A stretch of DNA of 64,000 nucleotides, taken from NCBI GenBank assembly GCA_903876665.1, contig CAIRAY010000034.1:20567-84566 (forward strand). The letters run 5' to 3'. The notes beneath the pieces are model-generated. The model was not told the origin of the DNA and ran no database searches. It saw nothing but the letters and a program-made list of their open reading frames with translations. This stretch comes from an uncultured Fibrobacterota bacterium (GTDB lineage: Bacteria > Fibrobacterota > Fibrobacteria > Fibrobacterales > Fibrobacteraceae). Below are positions 33,811 to 44,372 of the stretch, piece after piece. Made by a program: the position numbers and the translations under genes. Position 1 is the first letter of the stretch; every line of letters starts with the position of its first letter.

Positions 33811-36366
33811 TTAGCCGACCGGCTCAATCAGCCACTCCCCCTTTCGCACATCTAGCCTCAGCACCGCACCGGCTACCACCTCCCCGCCTAGCAATATGCG
33901 GGAAAGACGGCCCTCAATTTGGCGCTGAATGTACCGCTCGATGGGACGGGCCCCATTGGCCGGATCAAAGGCTTCGGCGACCACATGCTCCACAGCCCCA
34001 GGGGTCCACTGGAATTGGATGTCTTTTTCAGCAATCCGCTTGGCCAATGCATCCAACTTCATTTCAGCAATACGGAGCTGGGCCGACTTGTCTAGGGATT
34101 GAAACACCAGAACCTCGTCGAGGCGGTTTAGGAATTCCGGACGGAAAAACTCCTTTAAGTCGGGCATCACCTCATCCAAACTTACCTTCACGCCATTATT
34201 CTGGAACAGATGGGAACCCAGGTTTGAAGTCATCAACACCAATGCATTGCGGAAGCTGACTTTGCGGCCTTTGCCATCGGTTAAATGTCCATCGTCCAGC
34301 ACCTGCAAAAGCACATGCATCACATCGGGATGGGCTTTTTCAATTTCGTCCAACAGGACGACGGAATAGGGATGGGTTCTCACAATTTCGGTCAATTGTC
34401 CGCCTTCCTCATAGCCCACATAGCCTGGGGGCGCACCGATCAAGCGGGACACAGCATGCTTTTCCATGTATTCGCTCATATCGATGCGAATCAGTGCGTG
34501 CTCACTATCAAATAGCTCGGCAGCCAGGGCCCGGGCCAGCTCCGTCTTCCCTACCCCGGTAGGCCCCAAAAACAGGAAGCCTCCCACCGGACCGTTGGGG
34601 CGGTTGAGGCCGGCTCGATTGCGCAGAATAGCCTGCACCACGGAGTCCACCGCATCATCCTGCCCAATTAGGCGCTGGTGAATTCGGGTCGCGAGCTCCA
34701 GGAGGCGATGCTTTTCGGTCTCCCGCAATTTGTTCACGGGAATTCCGGTCCAGCGCGCAACCACTTGAGCCACATTCTCCTCGGTCACCTCTTGCCCCAA
34801 GTCTTCTCCCTGCTGGTTTTTGGGTGCGGCCTCAAGCCCGGCCAATTCTTTTTCCAGATTGGCGATGGTCTTGTACTTGAGCTCGGCTGCCTTGTTCAAA
34901 TCGTAGGCCGCCTCGGCGCGTTCCATGTCCTCGCGGGCCATGGCCAAGCGCTCGCGGGCTTGGATGACGGCGTCCATTTGCGCCCGTTGATTCTTCCAGC
35001 GGGCCTGTAGTTTTGCAACTTCCTGATCCACGCTGGCCAATTCTTGTTTGAGGACAGAGAGCCTCTGAATACTGGACTTGTCCTTCTCTTGGGTAAGAGC
35101 CTTTTCTTCTAAGCGCAATTGCCATTGACGACGTTGCAAGTGGTCCAGAGCTTCCGGGGCAGTGTCCAATTGGGTTTTGACCATGGCCCCCGCCTCATCA
35201 ATGAGGTCAATGGCTTTATCGGGCAAAAATCGGTCGGGAATATAGCGGGCGCTCAAATGCACGGCGGCCACTAGGGCATTGTCCTGAATGCGCACGCCAT
35301 GATGCCGGTCAAAACTTTCTTTGATTCCTCGCAATATCGACAAAGCTTCCTCCGCGTCCGGCTCATCAACGGGCACGGGCTGAAAGCGTCGTTCCAGGGC
35401 AGCATCTTTTTCGATGTGCTTGCGATATTCCTGGGTCGTGGTCGCGCCAATGCAATGCAGCTCGCCCCGAGCCAACTTAGGTTTGAGCATATTGCCCAAA
35501 TCCATGGAGCCTTCGGCCTTGCCCGCTCCCACAATATTATGGAGTTCATCGATAAATAAAAGGGTATTGCCATCTTCTTCTAATTCTTGGAGGACCGCTT
35601 GCAAGCGCTCTTCGAATTCGCCGCGGAATTTGGCTCCGGCCACCAGGCTCGAAAGATCCAGGGCAAACAGCTTTTTCCCCTTCAGGGATTCGGGTACATC
35701 GCCCTTTTGAATCCGGTGAGCCAGGCCCTCCACAATGGCGGTCTTCCCCACTCCCGGCTCGCCTACCAGGACGGGATTGTTTTTGGTTTTGCGGCTCAGA
35801 ATCCGAATGGTCCTGCGGATTTCCTCATCGCGCCCAATAACAGGGTCGAGCTTGCCTTCCTTACACAGCTCCACCAGCTCCCGGCCATACTTAGCCAGCG
35901 CCGAATCCTCTTTTTCAACGGCGGCCGCGCTCATGGAGTCCGAGAGCCATAACTGTACAGCCTCTGCATTCCCCAGGGCGCCGGTAAATATTTGCACCAG
36001 GGGTTTGTTGGCGGAATACTTGAGCATGGCAATCAGCAAATACTGAGGCTCGGCAACTTGGGCTCCACCATGCCGAGCGGACTGCACGGCAGACCGGAGC
36101 ACCCGGTTCAAATCCTCATCCAGTCCGGCTTGCGGATCCGGCTCGGAATCCAGGCGTGGCATGCCTTGAAGAATACCCTGTATTTTGAGCTTTGCGTCCG
36201 CAATGACTAAGCCCTTGCTTTTGAAGAGATTCTTCAGCCGGGTGTCCGGGAGTTCGAGCATGGCAAACGCCACATGAGGGCTGTCTAGGCGCGGATGCCG
36301 GTTGCGATCTTGGATCTCCTGGCCCTTGGCGAGGATTTTTTGGGCATGGTTGTTCCATTCTTGCAT
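33811..36366 (-). CDS. clpB: ClpB, AAA+ disaggregase chaperone
   Basis: 851 aa from ATG 36366, chosen because AAAGGAG lies eight bases upstream; the longer reading at 36414 is not supported. Two AAA+ modules are seen: Walker [21 protein letters not shown] with Walker [15 protein letters not shown], and Walker [21 protein letters not shown] with Walker [15 protein letters not shown]. Between them is the ClpB middle coiled coil ([20 protein letters not shown] and following). The N-terminal Clp-N repeat region is present. It reactivates aggregated proteins with DnaK. Length is normal. Confidence 0.96.
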   Translation of the reverse strand: MQEWNNHAQKILAKGQEIQDRNRHPRLDSPHVAFAMLELPDTRLKNLFKSKGLVIADAKLKIQGILQGMPRLDSEPDPQAGLDEDLNRVLRSAVQSARHGGAQVAEPQYLLIAMLKYSANKPLVQIFTGALGNAEAVQLWLSDSMSAAAVEKEDSALAKYGRELVELCKEGKLDPVIGRDEEIRRTIRILSRKTKNNPVLVGEPGVGKTAIVEGLAHRIQKGDVPESLKGKKLFALDLSSLVAGAKFRGEFEERLQAVLQELEEDGNTLLFIDELHNIVGAGKAEGSMDLGNMLKPKLARGELHCIGATTTQEYRKHIEKDAALERRFQPVPVDEPDAEEALSILRGIKESFDRHHGVRIQDNALVAAVHLSARYIPDRFLPDKAIDLIDEAGAMVKTQLDTAPEALDHLQRRQWQLRLEEKALTQEKDKSSIQRLSVLKQELASVDQEVAKLQARWKNQRAQMDAVIQARERLAMAREDMERAEAAYDLNKAAELKYKTIANLEKELAGLEAAPKNQQGEDLGQEVTEENVAQVVARWTGIPVNKLRETEKHRLLELATRIHQRLIGQDDAVDSVVQAILRNRAGLNRPNGPVGGFLFLGPTGVGKTELARALAAELFDSEHALIRIDMSEYMEKHAVSRLIGAPPGYVGYEEGGQLTEIVRTHPYSVVLLDEIEKAHPDVMHVLLQVLDDGHLTDGKGRKVSFRNALVLMTSNLGSHLFQNNGVKVSLDEVMPDLKEFFRPEFLNRLDEVLVFQSLDKSAQLRIAEMKLDALAKRIAEKDIQFQWTPGAVEHVVAEAFDPANGARPIERYIQRQIEGRLSRILLGGEVVAGAVLRLDVRKGEWLIEPVG

Positions 36367-36520
36367 AGTCGAACTCCTTTCCTCAGACATTAGCAAAACC
36401 TGGACCAAATCCATTCAGAGGGAAACACTTCAGTCCAAAACAATCTAGTCGAAACTCGTTAGACCAGTGGTATTATTGGCCTGTAGGCACAATTGAATAG
36501 ATTGGGGTTGTTTTGTATTT

Positions 36521-36577
36521 GTGATCCCCGTGCCGGGGATGACATGAAAATGCCTTTTGCAAATTGTTTTAAACAGT
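36521..36577 (+). repeat. intergenic palindromic element, copy 1
   Basis: Hairpin ATCCCCG-TGC-CGGGGAT (36524-36540) in the frame GTGATCCCCG...CGGGGATGACA, followed by a tail with CCTTTTGC and GTTTTAAACA. The same arrangement, including the tail, recurs at 62039-62096. It lies in the 309-bp gap between divergent clpB and the GGDEF-EAL gene; apart from it I see no gene there. Confidence 0.75.
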
Positions 36578-36675
36578 GGTGCAGAGGGAAATTTTGCAGT
36601 AAATATTCCAATTTGGAGTACCCTGTTCTTTTTTGAGACATTTGAGAAATTGATCCCGATCCAATTTGAAAAGGT

Positions 36676-38838
36676 ATGTTACTAGAGATGCAACCTGCGC
36701 AAACGCATATTGACGAGCTTCTGAACTCCAGCCTACACCCCAGGTCGGACGAAGAAATCAAGCTGCACCTGCTGGAAGGATTTCCGTTGCCTGCGCTTAT
36801 TCTTAGCGAATCTGGCGAGCTGCTCCTTCATAACAGCCTTTGGTTGCGATATTTTTCCATCACCGAAGAGAACCTCGCGACCATTCACAGGCTGGGCGTT
36901 GTCCGTTGGCTAGACGCAAAGCTTGAGCCGGCGGGAACCTTGCTAGATCTGCACACCCGCGCCAAGGAACATTATAAAGTCCACTCCCAGGTTCTTCCTA
37001 TTCTAAAAGACGGCACGGAATTTGAATTGCACTGGAGTCCTATTCCCTTTGAAGAGGGTCGGGCTTTCCTCTGGGTCTTTGAGGACAAGAGTGAGATCAA
37101 ACGACTTCAGCGGCGCCTCAAAGAAAGCGAGGAGCGATTCCAGCTTGCCGCCCAGGGCGCAAATGATGGCTTGTGGGATTGGCATTTAAAGACAAATGAC
37201 CTCTATTTTTCGCCACGCTGGCTCAACATGCTTGGCTACTCCGAAAAGGAGTTCCACAACAGCATCGCCGACTGGCTCAATCTGGTTCACCCCGGCGACA
37301 AGCGCGAGCTTTCGCTACGCCTGCACGAGCACCTGAACAAACGCAACAGCCGCTTCCGCCACGAGTACCGCATCCAGGACAAGGCCGGCGACTATCGCTG
37401 GGTCCTTGCACAAGGAATGCTGATCCTCGATGAAAAGAACGAGCCGTATCGTTTTGCAGGCTCCCAAACCGACATCACCGAAATGAAGCGGATGGAGAAA
37501 CAGCTCATCCACGACAGTACCCACGATTTTCTGACGAACCTTCCCAACCGGCTTCTGTTCCGTGAGGAATTGGGAAAACTCATGCAGAGGTCCTCGGATC
37601 AATCCACTTTGTCCTTTGCCATTGTCCAATTGAACCTCGATCAATTCCAGCTGATCAACAACGGCCTGGGCCATCTTTTTGGAGACCAGGTTTTGCTCGC
37701 GGTCGCTGAAAGACTGGGATCCCTGGTGACCGAAGCGGATACCGTGGCGCGACTAGGTGGCGATGAATTTGCCATCCTTCTTTCGGATCGGCACAATTCC
37801 GAATCGGTGAGTAATTTTGCTGCGAAGGTCGAAGCCATTTTGGCAGTTCCCCTGAAGGTCCACGACCAGGAACTCGTCCTCAGCGCCGGCCTGGGAATCG
37901 TCATCCGCAACCCTCAGCACACCAATGTCGGGCAGCTGCTCGGAGACGCCGCCACCGCCATGCACCACGCCAAAGCCATGGGAACGGGCAATTGGATCCT
38001 CTTCAACGAGGAGATGCGGGCCCACGCCATCTCACGCATTCAACTCGAATCCAAACTCCGTCGTGCGATCGACCAACACGAAATCCGCGTGTTCTTCCAA
38101 CCGATCATCGATTCCGAATCCAAAGAAGTCCGCTCCTTTGAGGCCCTAGTCCGCTGGATGGATCCCGAAAAGGGAATCATCAGCCCCGCCGCCTTTATTC
38201 CCCTCGCCGAAGAAACCGCCTTGATCGTGCCCCTAGGCGATTTTGTTTTGCGCAAAGCCTGCCAGGAAGTCATCAAGTGGCGTTCCCTGGGGTTCCCGCA
38301 TTTAACTGTTGCCGTCAACCTTTCTCCCAAACAATTCCAGCTTCCCAACCTCGGGGAACGCATCGCGCAAATTTTGGAAGAGACCGGGATGCCTCGGGAT
38401 ATCCTCGATCTGGAAATCACCGAATCCCAACTGATGGACAATCCCACCCATGCCATCGAAGTGCTCAACCGCTTGAAGGAATTGGGAATTTCGATTTCAA
38501 TTGATGACTTCGGAACAGGCTATTCTTCGTTGTCCTACCTGAAAAAATTCCCCATCAACACTCTTAAAATCGACAAGTCCTTCGTAGACGGCCTTCCCCA
38601 GGATCATGACGATGTGGAAATTTCCAAGGCCATCATGGCTCTTGCGCATAGCCTGAAATTGAACCTGATTGCCGAGGGCGTTGAAACCTCGTCCCAGGCC
38701 GAATTCCTGCGGTCCGAAAATTGCGGACTCCTACAGGGGTATCTGTACGCCAAGCCAATGCCCGCAACGGATGTGGGCCCATGGCTGGTGGATTATTACC
38801 AAAAGTTATCCGTGCGTAGCTTGGAATTCAGCAAATAA
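36676..38838 (+). CDS. PAS-PAS-GGDEF-EAL cyclic-di-GMP protein
   Basis: 720 aa; ATG 36676 and ATG 36688 are both possible starts. An N-terminal PAS-like region (about 30-140) and a clear PAS/PAC (about 150-270, LVHPGDKRELSLRLHEH, GSQTDITEMKRM) precede the GGDEF domain with intact GGDEF at 361-365; the RxxD inhibitory site is absent (TEAD there). The EAL domain has EAL at 489-491, DDFGTGYSSLSYLKKFP and the LKIDKSFVDGLP motif. It could make and/or degrade cyclic-di-GMP. No membrane segment, so cytoplasmic. It is transcribed alone, divergent from clpB. Confidence 0.95.
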   Translation: MLLEMQPAQTHIDELLNSSLHPRSDEEIKLHLLEGFPLPALILSESGELLLHNSLWLRYFSITEENLATIHRLGVVRWLDAKLEPAGTLLDLHTRAKEHYKVHSQVLPILKDGTEFELHWSPIPFEEGRAFLWVFEDKSEIKRLQRRLKESEERFQLAAQGANDGLWDWHLKTNDLYFSPRWLNMLGYSEKEFHNSIADWLNLVHPGDKRELSLRLHEHLNKRNSRFRHEYRIQDKAGDYRWVLAQGMLILDEKNEPYRFAGSQTDITEMKRMEKQLIHDSTHDFLTNLPNRLLFREELGKLMQRSSDQSTLSFAIVQLNLDQFQLINNGLGHLFGDQVLLAVAERLGSLVTEADTVARLGGDEFAILLSDRHNSESVSNFAAKVEAILAVPLKVHDQELVLSAGLGIVIRNPQHTNVGQLLGDAATAMHHAKAMGTGNWILFNEEMRAHAISRIQLESKLRRAIDQHEIRVFFQPIIDSESKEVRSFEALVRWMDPEKGIISPAAFIPLAEETALIVPLGDFVLRKACQEVIKWRSLGFPHLTVAVNLSPKQFQLPNLGERIAQILEETGMPRDILDLEITESQLMDNPTHAIEVLNRLKELGISISIDDFGTGYSSLSYLKKFPINTLKIDKSFVDGLPQDHDDVEISKAIMALAHSLKLNLIAEGVETSSQAEFLRSENCGLLQGYLYAKPMPATDVGPWLVDYYQKLSVRSLEFSK

Positions 38839-38900
38839 AATCCACGAATCGGCAAAGGTATTTTGATATTCGGAGGCCGATTATCATGTCATGCTGATTA

Positions 38901-38963
38901 TCATGCCCGGAACGGTCATCACCGCACATGTAGACAAACTCTGTGATGCCCGTGCCGGGCATA
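38901..38963 (+). repeat. inverted pair of intergenic palindromic elements, copies 2a/2b
   Basis: 38901-38924 (CATGCCCGGAACGGTCATCA) is a degenerate palindrome followed by CCGCAC. 38944-38963 (GTGATGCCCGTGCCGGGCAT) is a better copy in the opposite orientation. They lie between the convergent GGDEF-EAL and ptsP genes, a usual place for REP-like elements. The rest of the 38839-38992 gap shows no gene. Confidence 0.65.
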
Positions 38964-38992
38964 ACAAAAATGGATTGGCCTTACTTGCCCTA

Positions 38993-41281
38993 TCATTCCA
39001 CGGCGAGCAGGTCGGGATGGATTTTTTCAAGTTCCCGGGTAAGGAAGCTTTGGATGAAATTGCTGTTGGATTCTTGAAGGATGTATTCCCGGATGCGCCC
39101 CAAGGTTTCGGGAGTCACCCGCTTGGAGATGTAGCGCACCACGTAGGCTCTTTGCGGGACAACACTTAGACTACGGAAACCCAGCGCCAGGAGAATCAAG
39201 ATGCCGATTGGGCTTCCAGCCATTTCGCCACATACCGTAAGGGCCTTTCCGCTCGCCTGAACAATGCCAAACACCTGGGACATGAAGCGGATCACCACGG
39301 GATGATGTTCGCAGTAGAGGTGCCCCACATGGGAGCTGTTGCGGTCCACACACAAAAGATATTGAACCAGATCGTTGGTGCCAAAGGAGAAAAAGTCCAC
39401 CAGGGGAAGGTAGTCGTTCAGCTGCCAAAGCACTCCGGGGACTTCGATCATCATCCCAAACGGGGGACGGTTATCCGGAGCCAAATCCAGATCCAAGGCA
39501 ATGGTGTCTAGCATTTTTTTGATATTGGTGACTTCCCATAGCTGAGTTACCATGGGTAGTAGAATGCGGACTTTACATCCAACCTTCCAAGCCCGCATGA
39601 TCGCATAAAGTTGATCCGAAAGCGTTTGGGAATTCTCCAGGGAAAACCGGATGGAACGAAGTCCCAGCATGGGATTTTCTTCGCGAGGCATGGTAAAATA
39701 GGGTAGCTGTTTGTCGCTTCCAATATCCAGCGTCCGCACCGTTACCCAGCCGGGAACGGCGTTTGCTGTGGCTTCAATTTGCCCACGCTGTTCCTCGATG
39801 GAGGGCCAGGAAGACCTTTGCATAAAACTAAACTCCGTGCGGAACAGACCTATGTTGTCAAGCCCTGCATCCACTGCGCTCTTCAGGTCGCCCGGAAATC
39901 CAATGTTGGCGGAAACTTGGACATCGAAAAGAGCGCCTTCCGTATCTGCTCCACCTTCCTTGAGGTGCTCACGGATTTCTTCCTGCTTTTTCCTGTAATG
40001 GTCGTAATCCCGGACCAAGGCTTCCACTGGATTTACAAAGAGGAATCCGGTGCGACCATCGACCAAGAGGAAGTCGCCCGCATTCACGAGATCAAGCACA
40101 CCCTGAATCCCCGTGATCGCTGGAATCCCCAGGGAGCGGGCAAGAATGGCCATGTGGCCACCTTCACCTCCGACCTCGGTGACCACGCCACGCACGGCCC
40201 CGGACAAGGCAAGCAAGTGCGTAGGTCCGACCTCGTGCGCAAGCAGAATGGACCCTTGTGCAACCAGGGTCGGTGCCACATCTTCGCCCCGTTCCTGCAA
40301 CAGGCAGCGAAGTAGTTTCTCTTCAATGTCACGAAGGTCAAACAGGCGCTCCCGGAAGAACGAGGGACCGAGGGCGGCAAATTGCCGGCACAGCCCATCG
40401 ACGGCTTCCTGCACCGCCGTTTCAGCAGATAAATCTCCCGCACCGATCTTGGCCTTCATCCCATCCTGAAACATGGGATCGGAGAGGAGCTGACGCTGAG
40501 CCTTGAAAATTCCCAGTTCGGCCTCGGACATTCTCGAATCGGTGATGAGGGTTTGGAGCAGCTCTTCAATCTCCTGATCTACCACACGGCAGGCATGGGC
40601 CAAGCGGCCAAGTTCCATGGAGATGGTCTTTACCGAAAGTTCACGACTCTTTAAAGTCTTGTACAACCCTTCCAGCTTGTGCACTGGGCCCGAAGCGATT
40701 CCGGAAGCGACACCCACCCCTTGCTTGAATGGACCTCCCTTGCCTCCGCCATGATTCTCGACACGGTCCAGACGGCCACCGACCTCCACCACTGCGGCGA
40801 TACGGGATGCAATGATTTCGAGCAAGGTTTCCTGGGCAGGGTTCTGTTCTTGCTCCTCCATGGATTGCACATTCAAAACACCCAGGCAACGGCGTTTGAG
40901 CATGATCGGTGCGCCCACATAAGTTTCGTACAACTGTTCGCCCAAGCCAGGAAAAAATTTATAGCGGACATGTTTGGATGCCGGAGTCACCGAAAGGGGA
41001 CGCTCCTGTTCGAACACAATTCCCGTCAATCCCTCCTGGGGAGTGAGCCGGGGAGGATTCTCCACGCTGAATTTGAGCCCGTGGTTCGCGGTCATCACCA
41101 AGGCACCCAACCGTGCATCCCAGAGGTATATGGAGACCACATCAAAGCCGAGCGCGTGGGCTAAATGGTCCACCACGGATTTCAACACGCTGCTTTTTTC
41201 TGCAGGACTGCTCAGGAGCTCGCCAATTTCCTTGACGATGCGCAAGTGGTTTTCGGGACGGATTTGCATATTGGGACTCAT
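38993..41281 (-). CDS. ptsP: PtsP, GAF-containing enzyme I of the nitrogen PTS
   Basis: 762 aa. N-terminal GAF domain (about 20-165, DVVSIYLWDARLGALVM), then the PEP-utilising enzyme domains. The phosphohistidine motif is GGEGGHMAILARSLGIPAI with His376. The barrel domain carries GLFRTEFSFMQRS, MIEVPGVLWQL, FFSFGTNDLVQYLL and VCGEMAGSPIGI. Enzyme I of the Ntr PTS passes phosphate from PEP to NPr and EIIA-Ntr, linking nitrogen and potassium status to regulation. No HPr/NPr or EIIA gene is in the window. The gene follows a lipoprotein gene by 9 nt. Confidence 0.94.
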   Translation of the reverse strand: MSPNMQIRPENHLRIVKEIGELLSSPAEKSSVLKSVVDHLAHALGFDVVSIYLWDARLGALVMTANHGLKFSVENPPRLTPQEGLTGIVFEQERPLSVTPASKHVRYKFFPGLGEQLYETYVGAPIMLKRRCLGVLNVQSMEEQEQNPAQETLLEIIASRIAAVVEVGGRLDRVENHGGGKGGPFKQGVGVASGIASGPVHKLEGLYKTLKSRELSVKTISMELGRLAHACRVVDQEIEELLQTLITDSRMSEAELGIFKAQRQLLSDPMFQDGMKAKIGAGDLSAETAVQEAVDGLCRQFAALGPSFFRERLFDLRDIEEKLLRCLLQERGEDVAPTLVAQGSILLAHEVGPTHLLALSGAVRGVVTEVGGEGGHMAILARSLGIPAITGIQGVLDLVNAGDFLLVDGRTGFLFVNPVEALVRDYDHYRKKQEEIREHLKEGGADTEGALFDVQVSANIGFPGDLKSAVDAGLDNIGLFRTEFSFMQRSSWPSIEEQRGQIEATANAVPGWVTVRTLDIGSDKQLPYFTMPREENPMLGLRSIRFSLENSQTLSDQLYAIMRAWKVGCKVRILLPMVTQLWEVTNIKKMLDTIALDLDLAPDNRPPFGMMIEVPGVLWQLNDYLPLVDFFSFGTNDLVQYLLCVDRNSSHVGHLYCEHHPVVIRFMSQVFGIVQASGKALTVCGEMAGSPIGILILLALGFRSLSVVPQRAYVVRYISKRVTPETLGRIREYILQESNSNFIQSFLTRELEKIHPDLLAVE

Positions 41282-41290
41282 CTGTTCAAT

Positions 41291-42187
41291 TTAGTTTGTT
41301 TGCGCACCGACGTAGGCTTTGTAGGAGAGGCGCAGAGTGAGGGGTAAATCATCCACTAAAAATTCCGCCACTCCGGGGGATTCGAGGGAGATATCCTTGA
41401 CCCGGGAAGCATGGATCCCGACGGAGTCGAGCGCAATGGCCGCCACAAAATCACCGTTGCGCGCAAATGCCAGGAGCCGTTTGCAGGTCAAGTCCAAAAC
41501 GATAATTTCAAAGGAGTTCGAACGAACCCGCTGGGCAGAACAAAGATACGGCTCCATCGAGGGGCTTTGCGACAGGGGGCGGCTCCATTCCAGTTGCCCA
41601 GACCCGCTGTAGGAGGCCAGCCGCTCCGGATGTGTGCCATCCACTCCCTCCACCACGACAATCCCATCGTCATCGGCATCGACGGACAATGGAGATCCAA
41701 ATCCAAAATAGAAGCCCTGGCCCTGGCACCCAGATGCAGACCGTGCCCAAATTTGGTTGCTCAGGACCGACCCCAAAACCACACGGTCCCCAGTCGGCAA
41801 CACCGCAAAGGAGCCCGTCTGCAGGGAACAATCCTCCCGTCCGTTTACCAAAAGCAGCGACCCATCCAGGGCAAATAAATCCCCATTGGAAGCCAGGTCC
41901 AAATCATCAATGAATCCGTCGTATTGATGGCTTGAATCCTGCACCCAATCACAGCCGTAGGATTTCCGCTGATAGGTGGTGATGCCCGAGTATGCATCCA
42001 AAACATGGAGTCGATTCCGGGGTAAATCCAGAGCCATGCGTGCGGGCTTCCGGTTCAGGGGAATATCCAGATTCGCACCGCATTCCTCCACAAACAATCC
42101 AGGAGCAGAACCTGAATCAACACCAGTACAGCTGAAGAGAAGTACCACTTGAGCAAGAATCACGATGATCCATCGACCAAAAACCAT
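41291..42187 (-). CDS. predicted lipoprotein of unknown function
   Basis: 298 aa with a hydrophobic N-terminus ending in the lipobox-like LLFSC (Cys about residue 20). The rest is rich in short strand patterns (LHVLDAYSGITTYQRKSYG, FYFGFGSPLSVDADDDGIVV) that loosely recall beta-propeller blades, similar in style to the lipoprotein at 3904-5640. No family recognised. It precedes ptsP in what may be one transcript and is divergent from the yihY-like gene. Confidence 0.75.
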   Translation of the reverse strand: MVFGRWIIVILAQVVLLFSCTGVDSGSAPGLFVEECGANLDIPLNRKPARMALDLPRNRLHVLDAYSGITTYQRKSYGCDWVQDSSHQYDGFIDDLDLASNGDLFALDGSLLLVNGREDCSLQTGSFAVLPTGDRVVLGSVLSNQIWARSASGCQGQGFYFGFGSPLSVDADDDGIVVVEGVDGTHPERLASYSGSGQLEWSRPLSQSPSMEPYLCSAQRVRSNSFEIIVLDLTCKRLLAFARNGDFVAAIALDSVGIHASRVKDISLESPGVAEFLVDDLPLTLRLSYKAYVGAQTN

Positions 42188-42209
42188 AGAGAGAATTTAA
42201 CTTTAACCC

Positions 42210-43112
42210 ATGCATTTGAGTTCCTATCAACTTCGACGCCCATTTTTTACCCCCTTTCGGCTGGTGTGGCACACCTGGACCCATTGCCTGAGCCACCATA
42301 CCTTCACCCGCGCCTCGGCCCTAACCTACACCACCCTGCTCGCCATTGTTCCAACCCTGATCCTTATCCACTCTATTGCGGGAGCCTTTGGAATCCTGGA
42401 TTTGGCGAATAATGTGCTTCCACTCCTCAACCGGGAATTACAGCTGGGACTCCCCGTGGCGGAACTGAAACCGATTCTGGGACATGCCGAAAGCATCGGA
42501 TTTGGACAATTGGGAATTATTGGGTCTTTAGGACTTTTAATCACCTTCGTCATGGCCTTTGAAAATCTGGAGACCAACCTGAATGTGGTCTGGCACGTCA
42601 AGGAAAACCGGAGCCTGATAAAAAAATTCCTTTTATCCGTCCCCTTTCTGGGGTTGCTGGGAGCAGGGGTCGGTGGCATCGCCGCCATTCTATCCTATCT
42701 GCAAAAATGGCTCCGGCTTCTCAGCACGGATGGCATTTCCGTTCTTCATTCAAACTACTGGCACTGGGTTGGCTCGTGGGGCCTTTTCCTCTCCTTTCAT
42801 GCCATGACCTGGGTTTGTCTTTATCTGCTGTATCAATTGGTGCCCTTCGCCCGGGTCGAGCGAAAGACCGCAATGATCTCGGCCCTGGTTGCTTTGGTTT
42901 CCATGCGCCTACTGGTGTGGGTCTTCCTCCATCTGCAAGCCTACTTCTTTGAGCGCATGTCGTTATTCTACGGCTCCTTGGCCTTCATTCCCCTGGTCAT
43001 GCTTTTTGTATACGGACTTTGGTGCGTCATCTTATTTGGCAATGCCCTCTCCTGGCGCCAGCAGCACTGGCCTCCCAACAAATCCACCGACCACCTGCAG
43101 GATGAACTATGA
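42210..43112 (+). CDS. yihY: YihY/BrkB-family membrane protein
   Basis: 300 aa with about six membrane segments. The N-terminal HTFTRASALTYTTLLAIVPT followed by a membrane helix, and later FLLSVPFLGLLGAGVGGI and LYYGS-type turns (MSLFYGSLAFIPLVMLFVYG), match the YihY/virulence factor BrkB family once misnamed ribonuclease BN. Its biochemical role is not established. It is coupled to the next gene by an ATGA overlap. Confidence 0.88.
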   Translation: MHLSSYQLRRPFFTPFRLVWHTWTHCLSHHTFTRASALTYTTLLAIVPTLILIHSIAGAFGILDLANNVLPLLNRELQLGLPVAELKPILGHAESIGFGQLGIIGSLGLLITFVMAFENLETNLNVVWHVKENRSLIKKFLLSVPFLGLLGAGVGGIAAILSYLQKWLRLLSTDGISVLHSNYWHWVGSWGLFLSFHAMTWVCLYLLYQLVPFARVERKTAMISALVALVSMRLLVWVFLHLQAYFFERMSLFYGSLAFIPLVMLFVYGLWCVILFGNALSWRQQHWPPNKSTDHLQDEL

Positions 43113-43669
43113 AAAAACTCCTATTTACCTTGATTCTTCTTTGCGTTTCCTCTCTTCACGCAGAGGACGCCAAATTCTGGATCGGCCCCACACTCCAGTG
43201 GTCAAGCATCGCTGAGCAAAATACCGCCCTTGTGGGCCTGCGTGTCGGCTACACCCCCGCGCCCCCTCTACATGTCGGAATTTGCTACTCCCGCGTGGCC
43301 AGCAGCATTTCCCATCTGAACAATAACATTCCCTACAGCGTGAGCTATGCCGCCTTTGGTGTCTTCGCTGAGCCAGTAATTTTTTCATCCCGGTCCATCC
43401 ATTTATTAGTCCCCGTATCCATAAATGCTGGCGAACTGGACATTTCTTCTCCTGGTTTTCTGGAAAAACGCTCCGGGGGCTGGTTTTCGGGTAGCGATGC
43501 CGGTCTCTTTGTTGAAATGAATGTCACCCCGCAATTCCGCGTCGCCATGGGTGGTGGAATCCGCATGACCACGGGCATCGAAAGCTACGGCCTTTCCGAT
43601 AAGGATTTTCGGACTCTCTTTGCCGGAGTTTCCCTGAAGTGGGGAACCAATGCTCCTGAGTCTCCTTGA
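43109..43669 (+). CDS. small secreted, outer-membrane-like protein
   Basis: 186 aa with a signal peptide (MKKLLFTLILLCVSSLHAED). The mature part alternates hydrophobic and polar residues with many aromatic residues and Gly, consistent with a small beta barrel (LVGLRVGYTPAPPLHVGICY, FRVAMGGGIRMTTG, TLFAGVSLKWG). No family recognised. It overlaps yihY at its start and sfsA at its end. Confidence 0.7.
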   Translation: MKKLLFTLILLCVSSLHAEDAKFWIGPTLQWSSIAEQNTALVGLRVGYTPAPPLHVGICYSRVASSISHLNNNIPYSVSYAAFGVFAEPVIFSSRSIHLLVPVSINAGELDISSPGFLEKRSGGWFSGSDAGLFVEMNVTPQFRVAMGGGIRMTTGIESYGLSDKDFRTLFAGVSLKWGTNAPESP

Positions 43670-44372
43670 AAAAGGGGCCTTGATTGCCCGGCGCAAACGC
43701 TTTTTCGCGGATGTGGAGCTTCCTAGCGGACTTTTGACCGCCCACTGTCCCAATACGGGCAGCATGCGATCCCTTCTGCTTCCTGGCACGCAGGCTTTTG
43801 TCAGCAAATCGGACAACCCCAAACGCAAGTTGTCGCACACCTTGGAAATCCTGCAGCTGCCCGATGGGACCATGGCTTGCGTCAATACCCAGCGGGCCAA
43901 CCACCAGGTTGCCGAGGCTATTCGCGCCGGATCGATCCAAGGGTTCCCTCCAGGATGTGAAGTACAAATGGAAGTCCCCTGCGGAGCCCAGACCCGGTTC
44001 GATATGCGGGTCACCCTTCCCGACTCCTCCAAGGTCTGGGTGGAAGTGAAAAACGTCACCTTGGTCGAAGCCCATCAACCCCGGGTGGCTAGCTTCCCCG
44101 ACGCAGTCACCGAGCGTGGTGCAAAACACTTGCGGGAGCTCGCCGACCAAGTCCGCGCAGGGCATCCTGCCTGCATGTTTTTTCTGGTGAACCGCGATGA
44201 CGCAGACTCCTTTGAGCCGGCCCAACACATCGACCTGGCCTACGCAGAGGAGCTCAAGCGAGCGACCCTTGCAGGAGTCGGCGTACTGGTCTACCGGACT
44301 TCCTTCAGCGAAAAGGCCAATGAGGTTGAAATGGTTGTGAAACACCAACTCCCTTGGAGTTTACAATCATGA
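43650..44372 (+). CDS. sfsA: SfsA-family DNA/sugar fermentation stimulation protein
   Basis: 240 aa, normal SfsA size. Family motifs: RRKRFFADVELPSGLLTAHC, PNTGSMRSLLLPG, KLSHTLEILQLPDG, WVEVKNVTLVEA, FPDAVTERGAKHLRELADQV and FFLVNRDDADSF. The exact function of SfsA is unsettled; the nuclease-like fold is known. The stop overlaps the next ATG (ATGA). Confidence 0.95.
   Translation: MLLSLLEKGALIARRKRFFADVELPSGLLTAHCPNTGSMRSLLLPGTQAFVSKSDNPKRKLSHTLEILQLPDGTMACVNTQRANHQVAEAIRAGSIQGFPPGCEVQMEVPCGAQTRFDMRVTLPDSSKVWVEVKNVTLVEAHQPRVASFPDAVTERGAKHLRELADQVRAGHPACMFFLVNRDDADSFEPAQHIDLAYAEELKRATLAGVGVLVYRTSFSEKANEVEMVVKHQLPWSLQS

Noticed and set aside
33643..33855. 70-codon open frame between clpB and flgJ
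   Set aside because: No Shine-Dalgarno and it runs into the clpB 3' end; the region contains hairpins.
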